32,769 bases of DNA from an uncultured Clostridia bacterium (GTDB lineage Bacteria; Bacillota; Clostridia; Christensenellales; UBA1242): contig CALNBM010000009.1 of NCBI GenBank assembly GCA_937874195.1, positions 1-32,769 on the forward strand, written 5' to 3'. This document shows positions 8,431-18,529 of the stretch, one piece after another. The first letter of the stretch is position 1; each line of letters opens with the position of its first letter. The position numbers were made by a program, and so were the translations under genes. The notes beneath the pieces were generated by a model. It was not told where the DNA came from. It searched no databases and worked only from the letters and a program-made list of their open reading frames with translations.

Positions 8431-11400
8431 TTAAACTTCCCAGTATAAACTTGGGTATCCTTTTCCGGCATTTTTAAAGATATATAATCCAATATTTGAG
8501 TTTAAGGCAAGTACGCAATCATCAACACTGTTTCGGTTTATCACGCCTCCAGGAGTACTTCCTGAACCAACAATTTTAGTAATAGATGTTGTTGGATTTG
8601 GATAATAAATGTGTTGTGTCACACCCGATATGAAACTTCCATAAACTATTCCCACCTTTACTCCGCCGTTATTGTTTGTTGCCAAATAACTAATAAAGTT
8701 TACATAACCATATTCAAGATAATTATTTATAGACTTAGTGAGCCCAACAAGTCCGCCACCAAAACAATCAAATCCAAGACTAACTTCTCTAATTTCACTA
8801 CGCACAATCGCATAACTTCTTGATATATTAGATGAGCTTTCCGCTTTAACTTCTGCAAGTGCAGTAATTCCACCAAAATAGCAGTTGCCATCAAAGTTTG
8901 TTGCGTTAACTATTAATCGACCGTTAAAGAAACATTCAAATATAATGCTATAGTTTGTGGCAACAATTCCTCCCACCGTTGTCCCGCTTAACGATTGTTC
9001 TGTTAAAGTCACACCCGACATTGCTATCCTATTAAAGTTGCTAACCGCTATTCCACCAGTAAAAGTTTGTCGACCGTTGTTTTCTTTTATGCCAACTGAA
9101 CTTAAACAATTTATTATTTGTCCATAATTTTCAAATGTTATAGCGCCCAAATGATTACTATAAATTGTTTCAGTACTGCCATCAGCAATTAATGTACCTG
9201 TAACTATAACACTTTGAATTATACCATAGTTTGCTTTTGCAACCACTCCACCAACAATAAGGTTGATTTTCGATGCTACGATATTATTGCTTACAAATTG
9301 AACAGTTAAGTTCTTTATAGTTGCACTTGCACTCGTTGAATAAAATAGTCCTGCGTATTTTTTGGCTGTGGCGGCTTCGTCTTCACCTTGCAAATTAACA
9401 TTATTTATTGCATAGTTTGCTCCATCAAATGTTCCAGTAAACTCACTAGGCGTACCATTGTAAACAGTGTTTACAGTATTGCCTGCTGAGCCTATCGGTG
9501 TCCACGCACCCGAAAGCGTTATATCATTTCCTAACACAAAGTGACTATTTAAATAGCGATTAATGTTATATAACGATGTTTTATCTTTTACCACAAATGG
9601 TGCTACGGTTGAACCATCGCCACCATAGAATAGTTGGAATACCGCATATCCTTGCGATAGCGTGCCATCTTCTGTTTTATCAAGGCGTAATTGCAATGAA
9701 TTTAAGCCTTCAGCCCGCGTTTTTATTTTTATATATTCTATATCGCTTGTTAAATATTTCAATTGATAAAAACCGCAGATACCGCTCACTTGATTATTTA
9801 CTTTAATTTTATCAACAGAATAACCAGCCTCAACAGTTCTTGATATTATTTCACTCTCATGATTATTAACAAAATTATCTGAGTTATAATACCCCTCTGC
9901 AGTTTCGATTTTATATTTAACTTCAATAATAACTTCGCCACTACTTGAGTTTAGCCAAGTGATAGCACCTTTACCGTCATAGTGAAACTGGGTTGGACTT
10001 TGTGGATAATTAACTTCTATGTGTTCACTTGGAGTGGAAGCTATTATTTTACTACCAACACCTTTTTGCCAGTTTTCGCCCTTGGAAACGATTTCGTAGC
10101 GTATTAATTGACCATAACCGTTAGTTGAAAAATAATCAACAATTTCATCTACTGCAAAATAAATTTTATCCTCATACACCCCTATATAAGGAGTATCATA
10201 ATCAGTTGTTTCATAAGATTTAACTAACACCAATTTGCCTTCAGTATTATAGCCGAAAGTCTTTATTCTATAATCTGTTACACCATCTACTGGTGACCAT
10301 AGAATATAGTTATTAAATAACTCATTTTCAATGGTTTCACCTGACACAGCTATTAATCCCGTAGGAGTAGGCTTTGTTACAAAGCCTTCAACCACCAACA
10401 CATCGGAAGTAACATAAGTTGTTCTGTTAGGAAGTGCTTCGCCTATATTTCCTATATATTCTAGTGAAATATCATACAGTTCACCCGTAATTAAAGATAA
10501 TGTGTCGCCAACTGTTGGCATATTTTTCATGTCAATATAAAATTCTCCATTACCTTTATTTTCTGCAATATATTTTTTATTTTCAAAAATTGCATTATCT
10601 GCTGAGCATCGAACGGTTAGAGTTATATTTTCCACTTGTTCATTTATTAAGAAGTTTCCAGTGATAGTTAAAAATGACTCTGCTATATTTGATTTAATAT
10701 TTATATAAATATTGCTTTGCCAGTTTATATCTCCATTTTGCAATCGAATAGTCGGCATTTCCATAACAAAAAGATTAAGATTACCCGCGCGTTTGCTCCT
10801 AATAATTGGCGGAAATTCATTTTGTTTATCTCTTTCGGCATTATCGTTTAATGCACGCACATAAAATGAGTAAATTCTGTTATATTGTCCATAAATACTA
10901 TTTACATAATCATTAATGTTGAAATAATTATTTATGGTGTAACCACGAGTTTCATCTTCTTCGTTAAACTGCACTCTTGTTTCACTCACATAAACAATAT
11001 AATAATCTGCCGTTTCTGTCCAAGTTATTAATCCGTCTCTATCGATAGTGAAATAATCAGGTGCTATAGAACGGGTTAAATAATTAGAAACAACAACATT
11101 TCCTGACAATAGATATTCGTCGTTGCCATTAGCGTATATTTCCACACGATAGTCACTATTTGATAGGTTGAAAATATCATCTAGTTCTATTAAGTAAATA
11201 CCATTTTCTTGTTTTAGGTTTTCCTCACCTATAAACATGCTATTTATAATTCGTCCATCTCTGCGTTCCACAACCACAACATAATAACTGTCCACTGCAA
11301 CACTACTTAAAACACTGCCGTCTTCTGGATTTATATCATTATAAAAAATTTCTTCAAACGCAAATCTTCCATCTTCAACATAAACTTCTGCCACTTCGCC

Positions 11401-14400
11401 TAATTTTACAACATATAAACTTTCCACTCGTGATGGCAAGTTAATAATATTTTCGTCATTACCCAGTGCTCGAAGTTCCACCCTGTAATTACCTTTAACT
11501 AAGTCTGCCACATCTTGAACGCTAAAAGTGTTTTTATTACTATCCACCACAATATTTGGCTTGCCGTTAACTTGCACCAAATTATATGAAATCCCATCAT
11601 AAAGATAAAAACTTAATGAGTAACTTTTGGCGCCTTCCACAGTTTCCCAGTAAAGCACACCTGCTTCAACATTAAAATTTTCCGTACTAGCGAGCACTCT
11701 AAACATTGGCTCAATATTATTTATTTCACCGTTTAGATAAATATCGCTTGTTATAACTGTGCTATCTACTGTTCCTTTTGCATAAAGTTTAATACTATAA
11801 TTAATATCACTTTTAAGTTCGTTTCCGATTACACACGCAACTAAGTCCAGCGTTACTATATTATTAACTTTTACTGCCTGCCATAAATTGTCGCCATCAG
11901 CCACATCGCCAACAGTAATAGTTTTTGTTATCGTCTCATCTGTTTCGTCTGTAAACTCGATTATAAATTCATCATTGAATCCTGCAGGATATGCCCAAAT
12001 CAATTTACCATCTATTATGCTAACTCCCCCTTCACTTATTGGGCTTAGCGGTTGTCCTGCTTTAATTGCACTTAGTGGAGTTGTCCTCTTTCCGTCAATA
12101 ACACCTATCACTTCTGCGTTATTTGATGTGTTTCCTAATTGCTCAAATTCAATTCCGTATATTCCTGCGCCACCATGAATTGCATAATATAGAGTTATAT
12201 AATCGCTATTAATCACACCATGAGTTGGAGTTTTGCCAGATAATTTTATAATATTATTATCATTATATTTTAAATAAACATTAAAATTTATTAGTGGATT
12301 AAAAATTTCTATCACACTCTCATCAACTAATTCTTGTTCCATTAACATTTGAGCAAAAGTGCTTATATTAATATTATCTGTGTAGAATGTTTCGCTAGAC
12401 GGATTAATATTAATTAATTGATTACAATAGTTTGTTAAAAATCCGTTTGTTATATCAAATGCAAAATTTCCATTTTCCACGCGTATATTATCATAAATTG
12501 GCGTGCCACTTAAATTGTCTATTTTAAGCATTGGCAAGTTGTATGTGTTATTTTCTTCATGTGTGGACACAATAATATTGCTATTTGCATTAATTTTATT
12601 TACTTTAACTTCTACCATGTATGCACCTGAAATAATGCTCTCAAAAATGTTAGCGTTAAAAGTGGTGACATTAACAGTTGTAGTGTGCATTAAATTTTTG
12701 AATGTTGGATAAAGATTAAAATCATATAAATCAACTTGATAATTTAATGCGCCATTAATTGCGTTCCATGTTATTAAACCTTTATTAACAGATGTTTCCA
12801 GCGTTTGTTCTATGAAAACCAACTCTAAAATTGAAGACTCATTACTATCTAAATACCCTGTTAGTTTGTTTTCTTGTGTGCGGGTGTCAACTGTTCCTCT
12901 TGCTTTAATAAAATAAGATACATTGCCCACTTCCTCGTTTTTATTTATTTGCCAATATAACGATGATGCGTTTGCTATAAACTCGTTTTCAATATTAATT
13001 TTATACAAATCATAACTACTAGCACCTTCTAACGAGTTCCATGAAATTACTTTTGCGCCTTCAATTTCATTAGGGCTAAGGATAGGTGAGTTTAATTTTT
13101 TTGCTATAAAATTCTGTGAAGCATTACTCATTAAATAACTGTCAGCATATGCTACCACTCTAACATCAGTATTGCCTGCGTTCCAACCTGCCGTGGAAAG
13201 AGAATTTCCTTCCACTTCTATTTCACTAGTTGAGTTTAACGACACTAAATATTTTGTGGCAAGCGGTTGTTGCTCCCACTTTAACTGTCCATTTTCAATA
13301 TAAACGGATACTTCTTCAAATTTTGTAACAGCAGTTTCATTATTAGCAAGCACTCGCTCACTATCTAAAACATAATTATTGCCGTCACCTATAAATTTAA
13401 CAAAAACCTCATAACTTCCAGCCGCTATGTTAAAAGCAATTGGAATATAAAGTTTTATCATACTTGCTTGTCCAAACTCTAAATTATTATAGTTATAAAT
13501 TATAGGTTGATTATATAATTCACTATTTTTGTAAAAAGATACTTCCACGCTAATTGGAATTTCTAATGCATTTGTTGACACTGGAAAATATTTTAAAATT
13601 GCAAGTCCTCCTCTGTCAACAACAACTTGATTTTCAAGCGGACTATCAAGTTGAACTACGGATAAACTTTCTTCATTAATGCTTCCTAAATATGCAACAC
13701 CACCAAACATACTGCCAATAGTTGTAAGTTTAAAAATGTATTCTCCTGCGCCTGCTAAAAGCGGTTTTACGGGAACAATATATTTTCCAGCCATAAAATT
13801 AACGCCGTTTGCTGTTATATGGGTTTCTTCATAAGAATAACCTGCATTTCCGCTGTGCGTGCCTGTTAGAAGATAGCGCTCCGCCACATCTTGCCCACCC
13901 ACCATAATAGACGGCTCAAACTCAAAATTATCGCCTACTTTTTTAAAGTTTTTTACAGATATTGATTTAACTAAAATCTCTTCACTAATATTACTCGTAA
14001 CAAAATTCTTTGCACCTGCCGGTCTTGTTACTGCCACAGAAAACACGCTATTGGTTTGAATATCACTGTCAAAACTAACTGTTATTTTTCCATCAACTTC
14101 AATCAAAAGCGCATTGTATACTTCACCGTTTTTATATAAAATATATTCATCACATGCAGTGTAAGGAGCGTTGTCTGGCAATCCTTCCACCGTCCTATTC
14201 CAAACCAATTTACTATTTTCAACTCCCATTTCAACCGTTTCAAGTTTAGTGAATGCAAAGGTTTCCACATCGCTATTTAAAACATACAATCTTGACCCTA
14301 CTGCATTTAATAGTCCTTTTGCAACGACCTTTATTTCATAATCGCCCGGTAAAAGACTTGAAGTGTTAAAAGAATTTTGTTGGATACTCACATTACTATT

Positions 14401-16473
14401 AAAAACAATACTTCCACTCACACTATCAACAACTTCTATTGCGTAACCATTATTTCTGCTTAGTATTGGATTTGTTGTTGTAACGCTCCATGAAATCACT
14501 TTATCTGTCAACTCAAAAACAACTTTTGGGAACTGTGCAACTTGAATAAAAGATGCATCACTGTTAAAATACCATTCGTTATCAGTGTTCTCTTTGGCTA
14601 CCGCAGTTACGGAAATATCAATAACATCTCCTGCGGACACACTTATTGGATACCGCCATCTTTTTGCTATTTCATTATAATATTCTGCCCTGTCGAGTTG
14701 TGAATGAACAAAAATATCATCGCCTGTTCCAGAAATTTTATAACTTTGTGCAAGTGTGTTATCTTGCCAACTAATAAAGTAATCATCGTTTATTTTCACA
14801 ATTTCCAAGTTTTCTATAATCAATTTTTGTAAACTAATAGAAAAATCAAGATTTATGTTATTAATAACAGAAGCTTCGCCTCTTGCGTTTGCAAAAATTT
14901 TAAATTGTCCATCAAGTCCATTAAGCAGACTTGCAATATTTATTTCTCCGTTAGTCGTAAAAACTGTTACAGACTGTAATTTACTTTCGTTCACAAAAAT
15001 AAATTGCGGATTAGAAAAACTTGCAGGCTGTGAAAATTTTATAATATCATTTTCCAGTGTTAAATTAAAATTCAATTCTGTTAATTGTATAAATTCAAAA
15101 GATGTAATATTAGATGCTCCCGGTAATATAAATTTATTAGATTCATCGGGGTTTGCTAATTGTGTATGTATTACTACATCAAAGAAAGGCGATAAAGAAC
15201 TAACATTTAAACTATTAATTAAGGTATTTTGAATAAACGCAGGCGTGAAAATAAATTCACATACTCCCGCTGGCAAATTAACGGAACTTGATATGCCATC
15301 TTTTGAGAAAACTAAAGCATATTTAATTTTGTTTTTATAGTCCGCGCTCTCTCCTTCCCATTGAATTTTAGAAGGCATGAAACTGCTAGCAACATTCACT
15401 CCATTAATAACTGTATTTGCAGTTTCGTTATTTACAAGGGTTAAATTGGTTGGCTTAATAAAGGTGTAAATAATATTTTCATTAGAAATCTTACTTGCCA
15501 CATAAGAAACTCCTTCGACTTCGTAAACAAGTACTCCACTTTGCCCGAGCATATATTCGTCAATTTCATCTTGCATATCTTCAAGCAATAAATCTGCGTT
15601 TATTGCTTGAATGCTAACTGTATAATCGCTAGCACCTAATTGCCTTAAATCGAAAATATTATTAGCAATATTCCCATTATTTGCAACTATAACATAGTCG
15701 CCATTGTTGTTATAATTTAATATAAAATAATTAGCTTTAATAAATTGCTCATTATTTTCATAATGCTCTCTCCAATTAGCCGTCCCATTAACTATATTTA
15801 AATCAGGCACGCTAAGAATGTAAAAACTATAACTTTGACTTACTTCACTATCATAGTTTTTTATATTATCACCTACCGCTCTAACACTAACTTCATATTG
15901 CACATCGGTTAAAAAACTAAAATTTGCGAGGCTTGAAAAACTATTACTGTATACTTCAAACTTTTCTTCGGTGTCTCCCCATTTAACAGAAACATTATAT
16001 CTTTCTTCAGCCTGTCTTGGAAGTTCGTTTATATCGGTGTTAACTACATCCCAAACAAGTTTATCGCCGTCAAATGAAATGTTGGTAGGCGCAGATAAAA
16101 TAGAAGTGTCAAAAACCTCCACTTCACAAGTTTTTGAAAACTCTCCATCTTTGGTTGTAATTGTAATGATGCTTTGCCCAGCTTTAATTGCTGTAAATAA
16201 AACTTGACCACTATTCTCGTTTGTTTCAGTTTCACCTGTTTCTATTACATTATTGGATGTTGATATGTAAACACCGTTTATACTCGTTTTTATGGGTGCA
16301 ACAGTATAAGAAAGAGTAAACTCACTATCTATTTTTACATCTAACTTAGCCTTGCTTATAGTTAAACTTCTAACTGCAATTTCTTGATCACCTGAGCACG
16401 AACAAGAAGAAAAAAACACCACCGAAAAAAGCATTAGCAATAAAAAAATTCTCTTCCATTTTCCTTTTTCCAT
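8431..16473 (-). CDS. Giant surface lipoprotein with Fn3-like and GLUG-like repeats
   Basis: A 2680-residue protein, almost a quarter of the window. The N terminus has basic residues, a hydrophobic stretch (FLLLMLFSVVFF) and the lipobox FSSC, so Cys24 is the likely lipid anchor (Cys26 is an alternative). Next comes a Big-type Ig domain (AIKAGQSIITITTKDG near 90-105). About 15 tandem Fn3-like modules follow, each marked by a G-x-(I/L)-x-W strand (KLVWDVV, GLITWNAINGALNYQVDLYD, GVLYWETVEGAKSYSLSFYL). From about residue 2280 to the end there is a GLUG-type beta-helix region: GDGSTVAPFVV, FVLGNDITLSGAWTPIG, FTGTFDGANYAINNV and repeated VGGVVA/GGI turns. No sortase motif or catalytic domain was seen. 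A role in adhesion or glycan binding is inferred. Start ATG follows AAAGGTG. Confidence 0.85.
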   Translation of the reverse strand: MEKGKWKRIFLLLMLFSVVFFSSCSCSGDQEIAVRSLTISKAKLDVKIDSEFTLSYTVAPIKTSINGVYISTSNNVIETGETETNENSGQVLFTAIKAGQSIITITTKDGEFSKTCEVEVFDTSILSAPTNISFDGDKLVWDVVNTDINELPRQAEERYNVSVKWGDTEEKFEVYSNSFSSLANFSFLTDVQYEVSVRAVGDNIKNYDSEVSQSYSFYILSVPDLNIVNGTANWREHYENNEQFIKANYFILNYNNNGDYVIVANNGNIANNIFDLRQLGASDYTVSIQAINADLLLEDMQDEIDEYMLGQSGVLVYEVEGVSYVASKISNENIIYTFIKPTNLTLVNNETANTVINGVNVASSFMPSKIQWEGESADYKNKIKYALVFSKDGISSSVNLPAGVCEFIFTPAFIQNTLINSLNVSSLSPFFDVVIHTQLANPDESNKFILPGASNITSFEFIQLTELNFNLTLENDIIKFSQPASFSNPQFIFVNESKLQSVTVFTTNGEINIASLLNGLDGQFKIFANARGEASVINNINLDFSISLQKLIIENLEIVKINDDYFISWQDNTLAQSYKISGTGDDIFVHSQLDRAEYYNEIAKRWRYPISVSAGDVIDISVTAVAKENTDNEWYFNSDASFIQVAQFPKVVFELTDKVISWSVTTTNPILSRNNGYAIEVVDSVSGSIVFNSNVSIQQNSFNTSSLLPGDYEIKVVAKGLLNAVGSRLYVLNSDVETFAFTKLETVEMGVENSKLVWNRTVEGLPDNAPYTACDEYILYKNGEVYNALLIEVDGKITVSFDSDIQTNSVFSVAVTRPAGAKNFVTSNISEEILVKSISVKNFKKVGDNFEFEPSIMVGGQDVAERYLLTGTHSGNAGYSYEETHITANGVNFMAGKYIVPVKPLLAGAGEYIFKLTTIGSMFGGVAYLGSINEESLSVVQLDSPLENQVVVDRGGLAILKYFPVSTNALEIPISVEVSFYKNSELYNQPIIYNYNNLEFGQASMIKLYIPIAFNIAAGSYEVFVKFIGDGNNYVLDSERVLANNETAVTKFEEVSVYIENGQLKWEQQPLATKYLVSLNSTSEIEVEGNSLSTAGWNAGNTDVRVVAYADSYLMSNASQNFIAKKLNSPILSPNEIEGAKVISWNSLEGASSYDLYKINIENEFIANASSLYWQINKNEEVGNVSYFIKARGTVDTRTQENKLTGYLDSNESSILELVFIEQTLETSVNKGLITWNAINGALNYQVDLYDFNLYPTFKNLMHTTTVNVTTFNANIFESIISGAYMVEVKVNKINANSNIIVSTHEENNTYNLPMLKIDNLSGTPIYDNIRVENGNFAFDITNGFLTNYCNQLININPSSETFYTDNINISTFAQMLMEQELVDESVIEIFNPLINFNVYLKYNDNNIIKLSGKTPTHGVINSDYITLYYAIHGGAGIYGIEFEQLGNTSNNAEVIGVIDGKRTTPLSAIKAGQPLSPISEGGVSIIDGKLIWAYPAGFNDEFIIEFTDETDETITKTITVGDVADGDNLWQAVKVNNIVTLDLVACVIGNELKSDINYSIKLYAKGTVDSTVITSDIYLNGEINNIEPMFRVLASTENFNVEAGVLYWETVEGAKSYSLSFYLYDGISYNLVQVNGKPNIVVDSNKNTFSVQDVADLVKGNYRVELRALGNDENIINLPSRVESLYVVKLGEVAEVYVEDGRFAFEEIFYNDINPEDGSVLSSVAVDSYYVVVVERRDGRIINSMFIGEENLKQENGIYLIELDDIFNLSNSDYRVEIYANGNDEYLLSGNVVVSNYLTRSIAPDYFTIDRDGLITWTETADYYIVYVSETRVQFNEEDETRGYTINNYFNINDYVNSIYGQYNRIYSFYVRALNDNAERDKQNEFPPIIRSKRAGNLNLFVMEMPTIRLQNGDINWQSNIYINIKSNIAESFLTITGNFLINEQVENITLTVRCSADNAIFENKKYIAENKGNGEFYIDMKNMPTVGDTLSLITGELYDISLEYIGNIGEALPNRTTYVTSDVLVVEGFVTKPTPTGLIAVSGETIENELFNNYILWSPVDGVTDYRIKTFGYNTEGKLVLVKSYETTDYDTPYIGVYEDKIYFAVDEIVDYFSTNGYGQLIRYEIVSKGENWQKGVGSKIIASTPSEHIEVNYPQSPTQFHYDGKGAITWLNSSSGEVIIEVKYKIETAEGYYNSDNFVNNHESEIISRTVEAGYSVDKIKVNNQVSGICGFYQLKYLTSDIEYIKIKTRAEGLNSLQLRLDKTEDGTLSQGYAVFQLFYGGDGSTVAPFVVKDKTSLYNINRYLNSHFVLGNDITLSGAWTPIGSAGNTVNTVYNGTPSEFTGTFDGANYAINNVNLQGEDEAATAKKYAGLFYSTSASATIKNLTVQFVSNNIVASKINLIVGGVVAKANYGIIQSVIVTGTLIADGSTETIYSNHLGAITFENYGQIINCLSSVGIKENNGRQTFTGGIAVSNFNRIAMSGVTLTEQSLSGTTVGGIVATNYSIIFECFFNGRLIVNATNFDGNCYFGGITALAEVKAESSSNISRSYAIVRSEIREVSLGFDCFGGGLVGLTKSINNYLEYGYVNFISYLATNNNGGVKVGIVYGSFISGVTQHIYYPNPTTSITKIVGSGSTPGGVINRNSVDDCVLALNSNIGLYIFKNAGKGYPSLYWEV

Positions 16474-16531
16474 AGTTCACCTTTTGTTTTTTCGAAAATA
16501 TACAATATTAGTATGCATTTTACTACTTCAA

Positions 16532-16540
16532 ATTATATCA
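16532..16540 (-). promoter_or_regulatory. Extended -10 promoter of the giant lipoprotein gene
   Basis: Minus strand TGATATAAT, an extended -10 with perfect TATAAT, about 60 bases before the start codon. No convincing -35 box was seen. Confidence 0.5.
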
Positions 16541-16938
16541 TAAACAACTTAAATATAAAAATTAATAAACACATGTGATTATTAATTTCTATTAGTTTAT
16601 ATACTTTTATAAAACAACATTAAAAATTTTTTATATATGCCTTCTGTTTTAATTAGCATTACCGCTATTACTACTAGATGCTTGCTGTTTCTTTTGCTTT
16701 ACTTTAATGGTTTTTGGTTTAAAATCATTTCACGCATTTCTTTGGTTATATTAAAATTTTTAGTACAATTTATTTATTCTAATTACTTACTTTACTTTTA
16801 TACTAGAAAAATTTTTTTAATTTCACTTTTTTTAAGCATTATTTTTATGTTTTTTTTAAAAGTAAAAAAAGTTATTTGATAAATAATGTAATATGTTTAA
16901 AAAATATTATTTTTTTTTAAGAAAAGTTTTAAAAATCA
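16541..16938. other. Gene-free AT-rich divergent intergenic region
   Basis: This stretch separates the minus-strand lipoprotein gene from the plus-strand MarR gene. It is dominated by T runs. An 80-codon open frame at 16637-16879 reads as hydrophobic Leu/Phe/Ile-rich sequence, but it has no ribosome binding site and mirrors the T-rich composition, so it was not called. Nothing else recognisable was seen. Confidence 0.5.
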
Positions 16939-16967
16939 TTGACAAAGCATAATTATAGTAATAAACT
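16939..16967 (+). promoter_or_regulatory. Promoter of the marR-degV unit
   Basis: TTGACA (16939-16944), 17 bases, TAAACT (16962-16967). The two hexamers and the spacing are identical to those of the 23S rRNA promoter in this window. The transcript would start within or beside the palindrome that follows. Confidence 0.75.
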
Positions 16968-16973
16968 AAAATA

Positions 16974-16988
16974 GTTTGAAGTTCAAAC
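16974..16988 (+). promoter_or_regulatory. Palindromic operator GTTTGAA-G-TTCAAAC
   Basis: A perfect 7-1-7 inverted repeat begins 7 bases after the -10 box, over the expected transcription start. The position fits repression by the MarR protein encoded next. The TTTGA...TCAAA core resembles operators of FabT-type MarR regulators of fatty-acid synthesis, which fits the DegV (fatty-acid-binding) gene behind it. The match to FabT is from memory and is an inference. Confidence 0.6.
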
Positions 16989-17011
16989 ATTAATAAAGGG
17001 AAATAAATTTT

Positions 17012-17470
17012 ATGAATATCAAGGAAGAATTAAACACATTTTTTGTTGGCTGCTTTTATTCTATCTTAAAACAGGAAGAAAACTCGCTAGAAGGAATAAC
17101 TAACGGGAAACTTTCGCTTAAAGAAATACATGTGATTGAAGCTATAAAGAAAACAATGAACAAGGGTGATAACACTCATAATGGAGTTGCAAAAATGCTA
17201 GATATCACACCCGGCTCACTCACTGTAGCTGTCAATGTTTTAGAAAAAAAAGGTTATGTCGCTAAAAAAGGAAATGAAAAGGACAAAAGAGTAACCCATC
17301 TGGAATTGTCGAGTTTAGGCGAATATATTAATTCTTGTCATGATAAATATCATGAAGAAATGATTGCCGCAGTAGTTAAAATCACAAATATTGATGAGCA
17401 AAAAATTCTTATTTCCAGTCTTAAAAAATTACACGAATTTTTTAAAGGTCATTCTAAAATTAAATTATAA
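17012..17470 (+). CDS. MarR family transcriptional regulator
   Basis: A 152-residue winged-helix repressor. The N-terminal helices serve dimerisation. The recognition region reads GVAKMLDITPGSLTVAVNVL near residues 56-75, followed by the wing KKGYVAKKGNEKDKRVTHL. Length is typical of MarR. ATG follows AAAGGG at a slightly long distance of 11 bases. It lies 9 bases before degV, with which it forms a two-gene operon, behind a palindrome that probably allows autoregulation. The ligand is unknown; given the DegV partner and the operator shape, an acyl-ACP or fatty-acid signal (as for FabT) is a reasonable guess, not shown. Confidence 0.88.
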   Translation: MNIKEELNTFFVGCFYSILKQEENSLEGITNGKLSLKEIHVIEAIKKTMNKGDNTHNGVAKMLDITPGSLTVAVNVLEKKGYVAKKGNEKDKRVTHLELSSLGEYINSCHDKYHEEMIAAVVKITNIDEQKILISSLKKLHEFFKGHSKIKL

Positions 17471-17479
17471 GGAGAAACA

Positions 17480-18316
17480 ATGGTTAAAATTATTACCGAT
17501 AGTTCATCTGAACTGTTAGCGAACTATCAAGAAAAATACAATATAACAGTGTTACCAATGCCTATCAACTTTGGTAAAGAAACTTATCTATCTAGCGTGA
17601 ACATTACAAACGAAGAGTTTTACAAAAAGTTAAAACAAAGCACTTCTCTTCCAACTACCAGTATGGTTAATGAGTTTTCATGGGAAGAATCTTTTGCAAA
17701 AGAATTAAAAAAAGGCAACGAAATTATTGCAGTCACTATTTCTTCAAAAATGAGTTTAACATACGAGCAAGCAAACAATGCGGCGAAGAAACTTGATAAT
17801 AAAAAAATTTATGTGGTGGATTCACTAAATGCATCATTCGGTCAAGCACAAGTTGTGTTAGAAGCAATCAGACTTAAAGACGAAGGTTTAAATGCAAAGG
17901 AAATTCAAGAAAAGTTAAACAAGTTTGTTCATAAAGTAAGAGTGATTGCTTTTGTGGACACTTTACATTATTTAAAAATGGGTGGCAGACTAAAAAGTTC
18001 TGCTGCAATGATTGGAACTCTACTAAAAGTAAAGCCTATTGTTGGTGTGGAAAAAGGTTCTGTGGTTTCAAAATCAAAAGCGATTGGAAAACCAAATGCG
18101 TTTAAAAAACTTGTGAGTTTATTAAAAGAAATAAAAATTGATAAGAGTAAAAGAATTATTATTGCTCATGCTGATGACGAAAAAACGAAAGACGAATTTA
18201 AAAAATTCATAACCGATGAACTGCAAATTATTGTTAGCGATGAATTAGAACTTGGTAGCACAATAGGTGTGCATGTTGGCCCCGGCGCAGTTGGCATTTC
18301 AGTTGTGGAAGAATAG
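17480..18316 (+). CDS. DegV family fatty-acid-binding protein (FakB-like)
   Basis: A 278-residue DegV protein. Members bind one fatty acid and, in characterised cases (FakB), present it to the kinase FakA for incorporation into phospholipid. Family features seen: the start KIITDSSSEL, the TSLPTTS lipid-head-binding segment near residues 53-59, the DTLHYLKMGGRLK helix near 160-172, and the closing HVGPGAVGI near 266-274. Start ATG follows AAGGAG at 5 bases. It is co-transcribed with the MarR gene and ends at a terminator. No fakA kinase gene is in the window. Head-group and chain preference cannot be read from the sequence. Confidence 0.9.
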   Translation: MVKIITDSSSELLANYQEKYNITVLPMPINFGKETYLSSVNITNEEFYKKLKQSTSLPTTSMVNEFSWEESFAKELKKGNEIIAVTISSKMSLTYEQANNAAKKLDNKKIYVVDSLNASFGQAQVVLEAIRLKDEGLNAKEIQEKLNKFVHKVRVIAFVDTLHYLKMGGRLKSSAAMIGTLLKVKPIVGVEKGSVVSKSKAIGKPNAFKKLVSLLKEIKIDKSKRIIIAHADDEKTKDEFKKFITDELQIIVSDELELGSTIGVHVGPGAVGISVVEE

Positions 18317-18323
18317 AAGTTTC

Positions 18324-18353
18324 AAACCGTAATAATATTTACGGTTTTTTTAT
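18324..18353 (+). terminator. Terminator of the marR-degV unit
   Basis: AAACCGTAA (18324-18332) pairs with TTACGGTTT (18339-18347) around a short AT loop and ends in a run of Ts. Confidence 0.8.
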
Positions 18354-18529
18354 TTTTTGTTACATGAAGTTGTTTTTTTTATGCGCTTTTAAAGAAGTAT
18401 TTTAACAAAAATGTTAATTTGAGTGTCAAAATTGATATGACTCTAAAATGCACCAACTTAGAAATAGACTATGCAAATTAGTTTTCTTGTGATATTATAG
18501 TCAAATAATGGAAATAAAGGGAAAGACTC

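Noticed and set aside
16637..16879. 80-codon hydrophobic plus-strand frame
   Set aside because: No ribosome binding site, extreme T richness, no family resemblance; the hydrophobic reading is what poly-T DNA gives in this frame.
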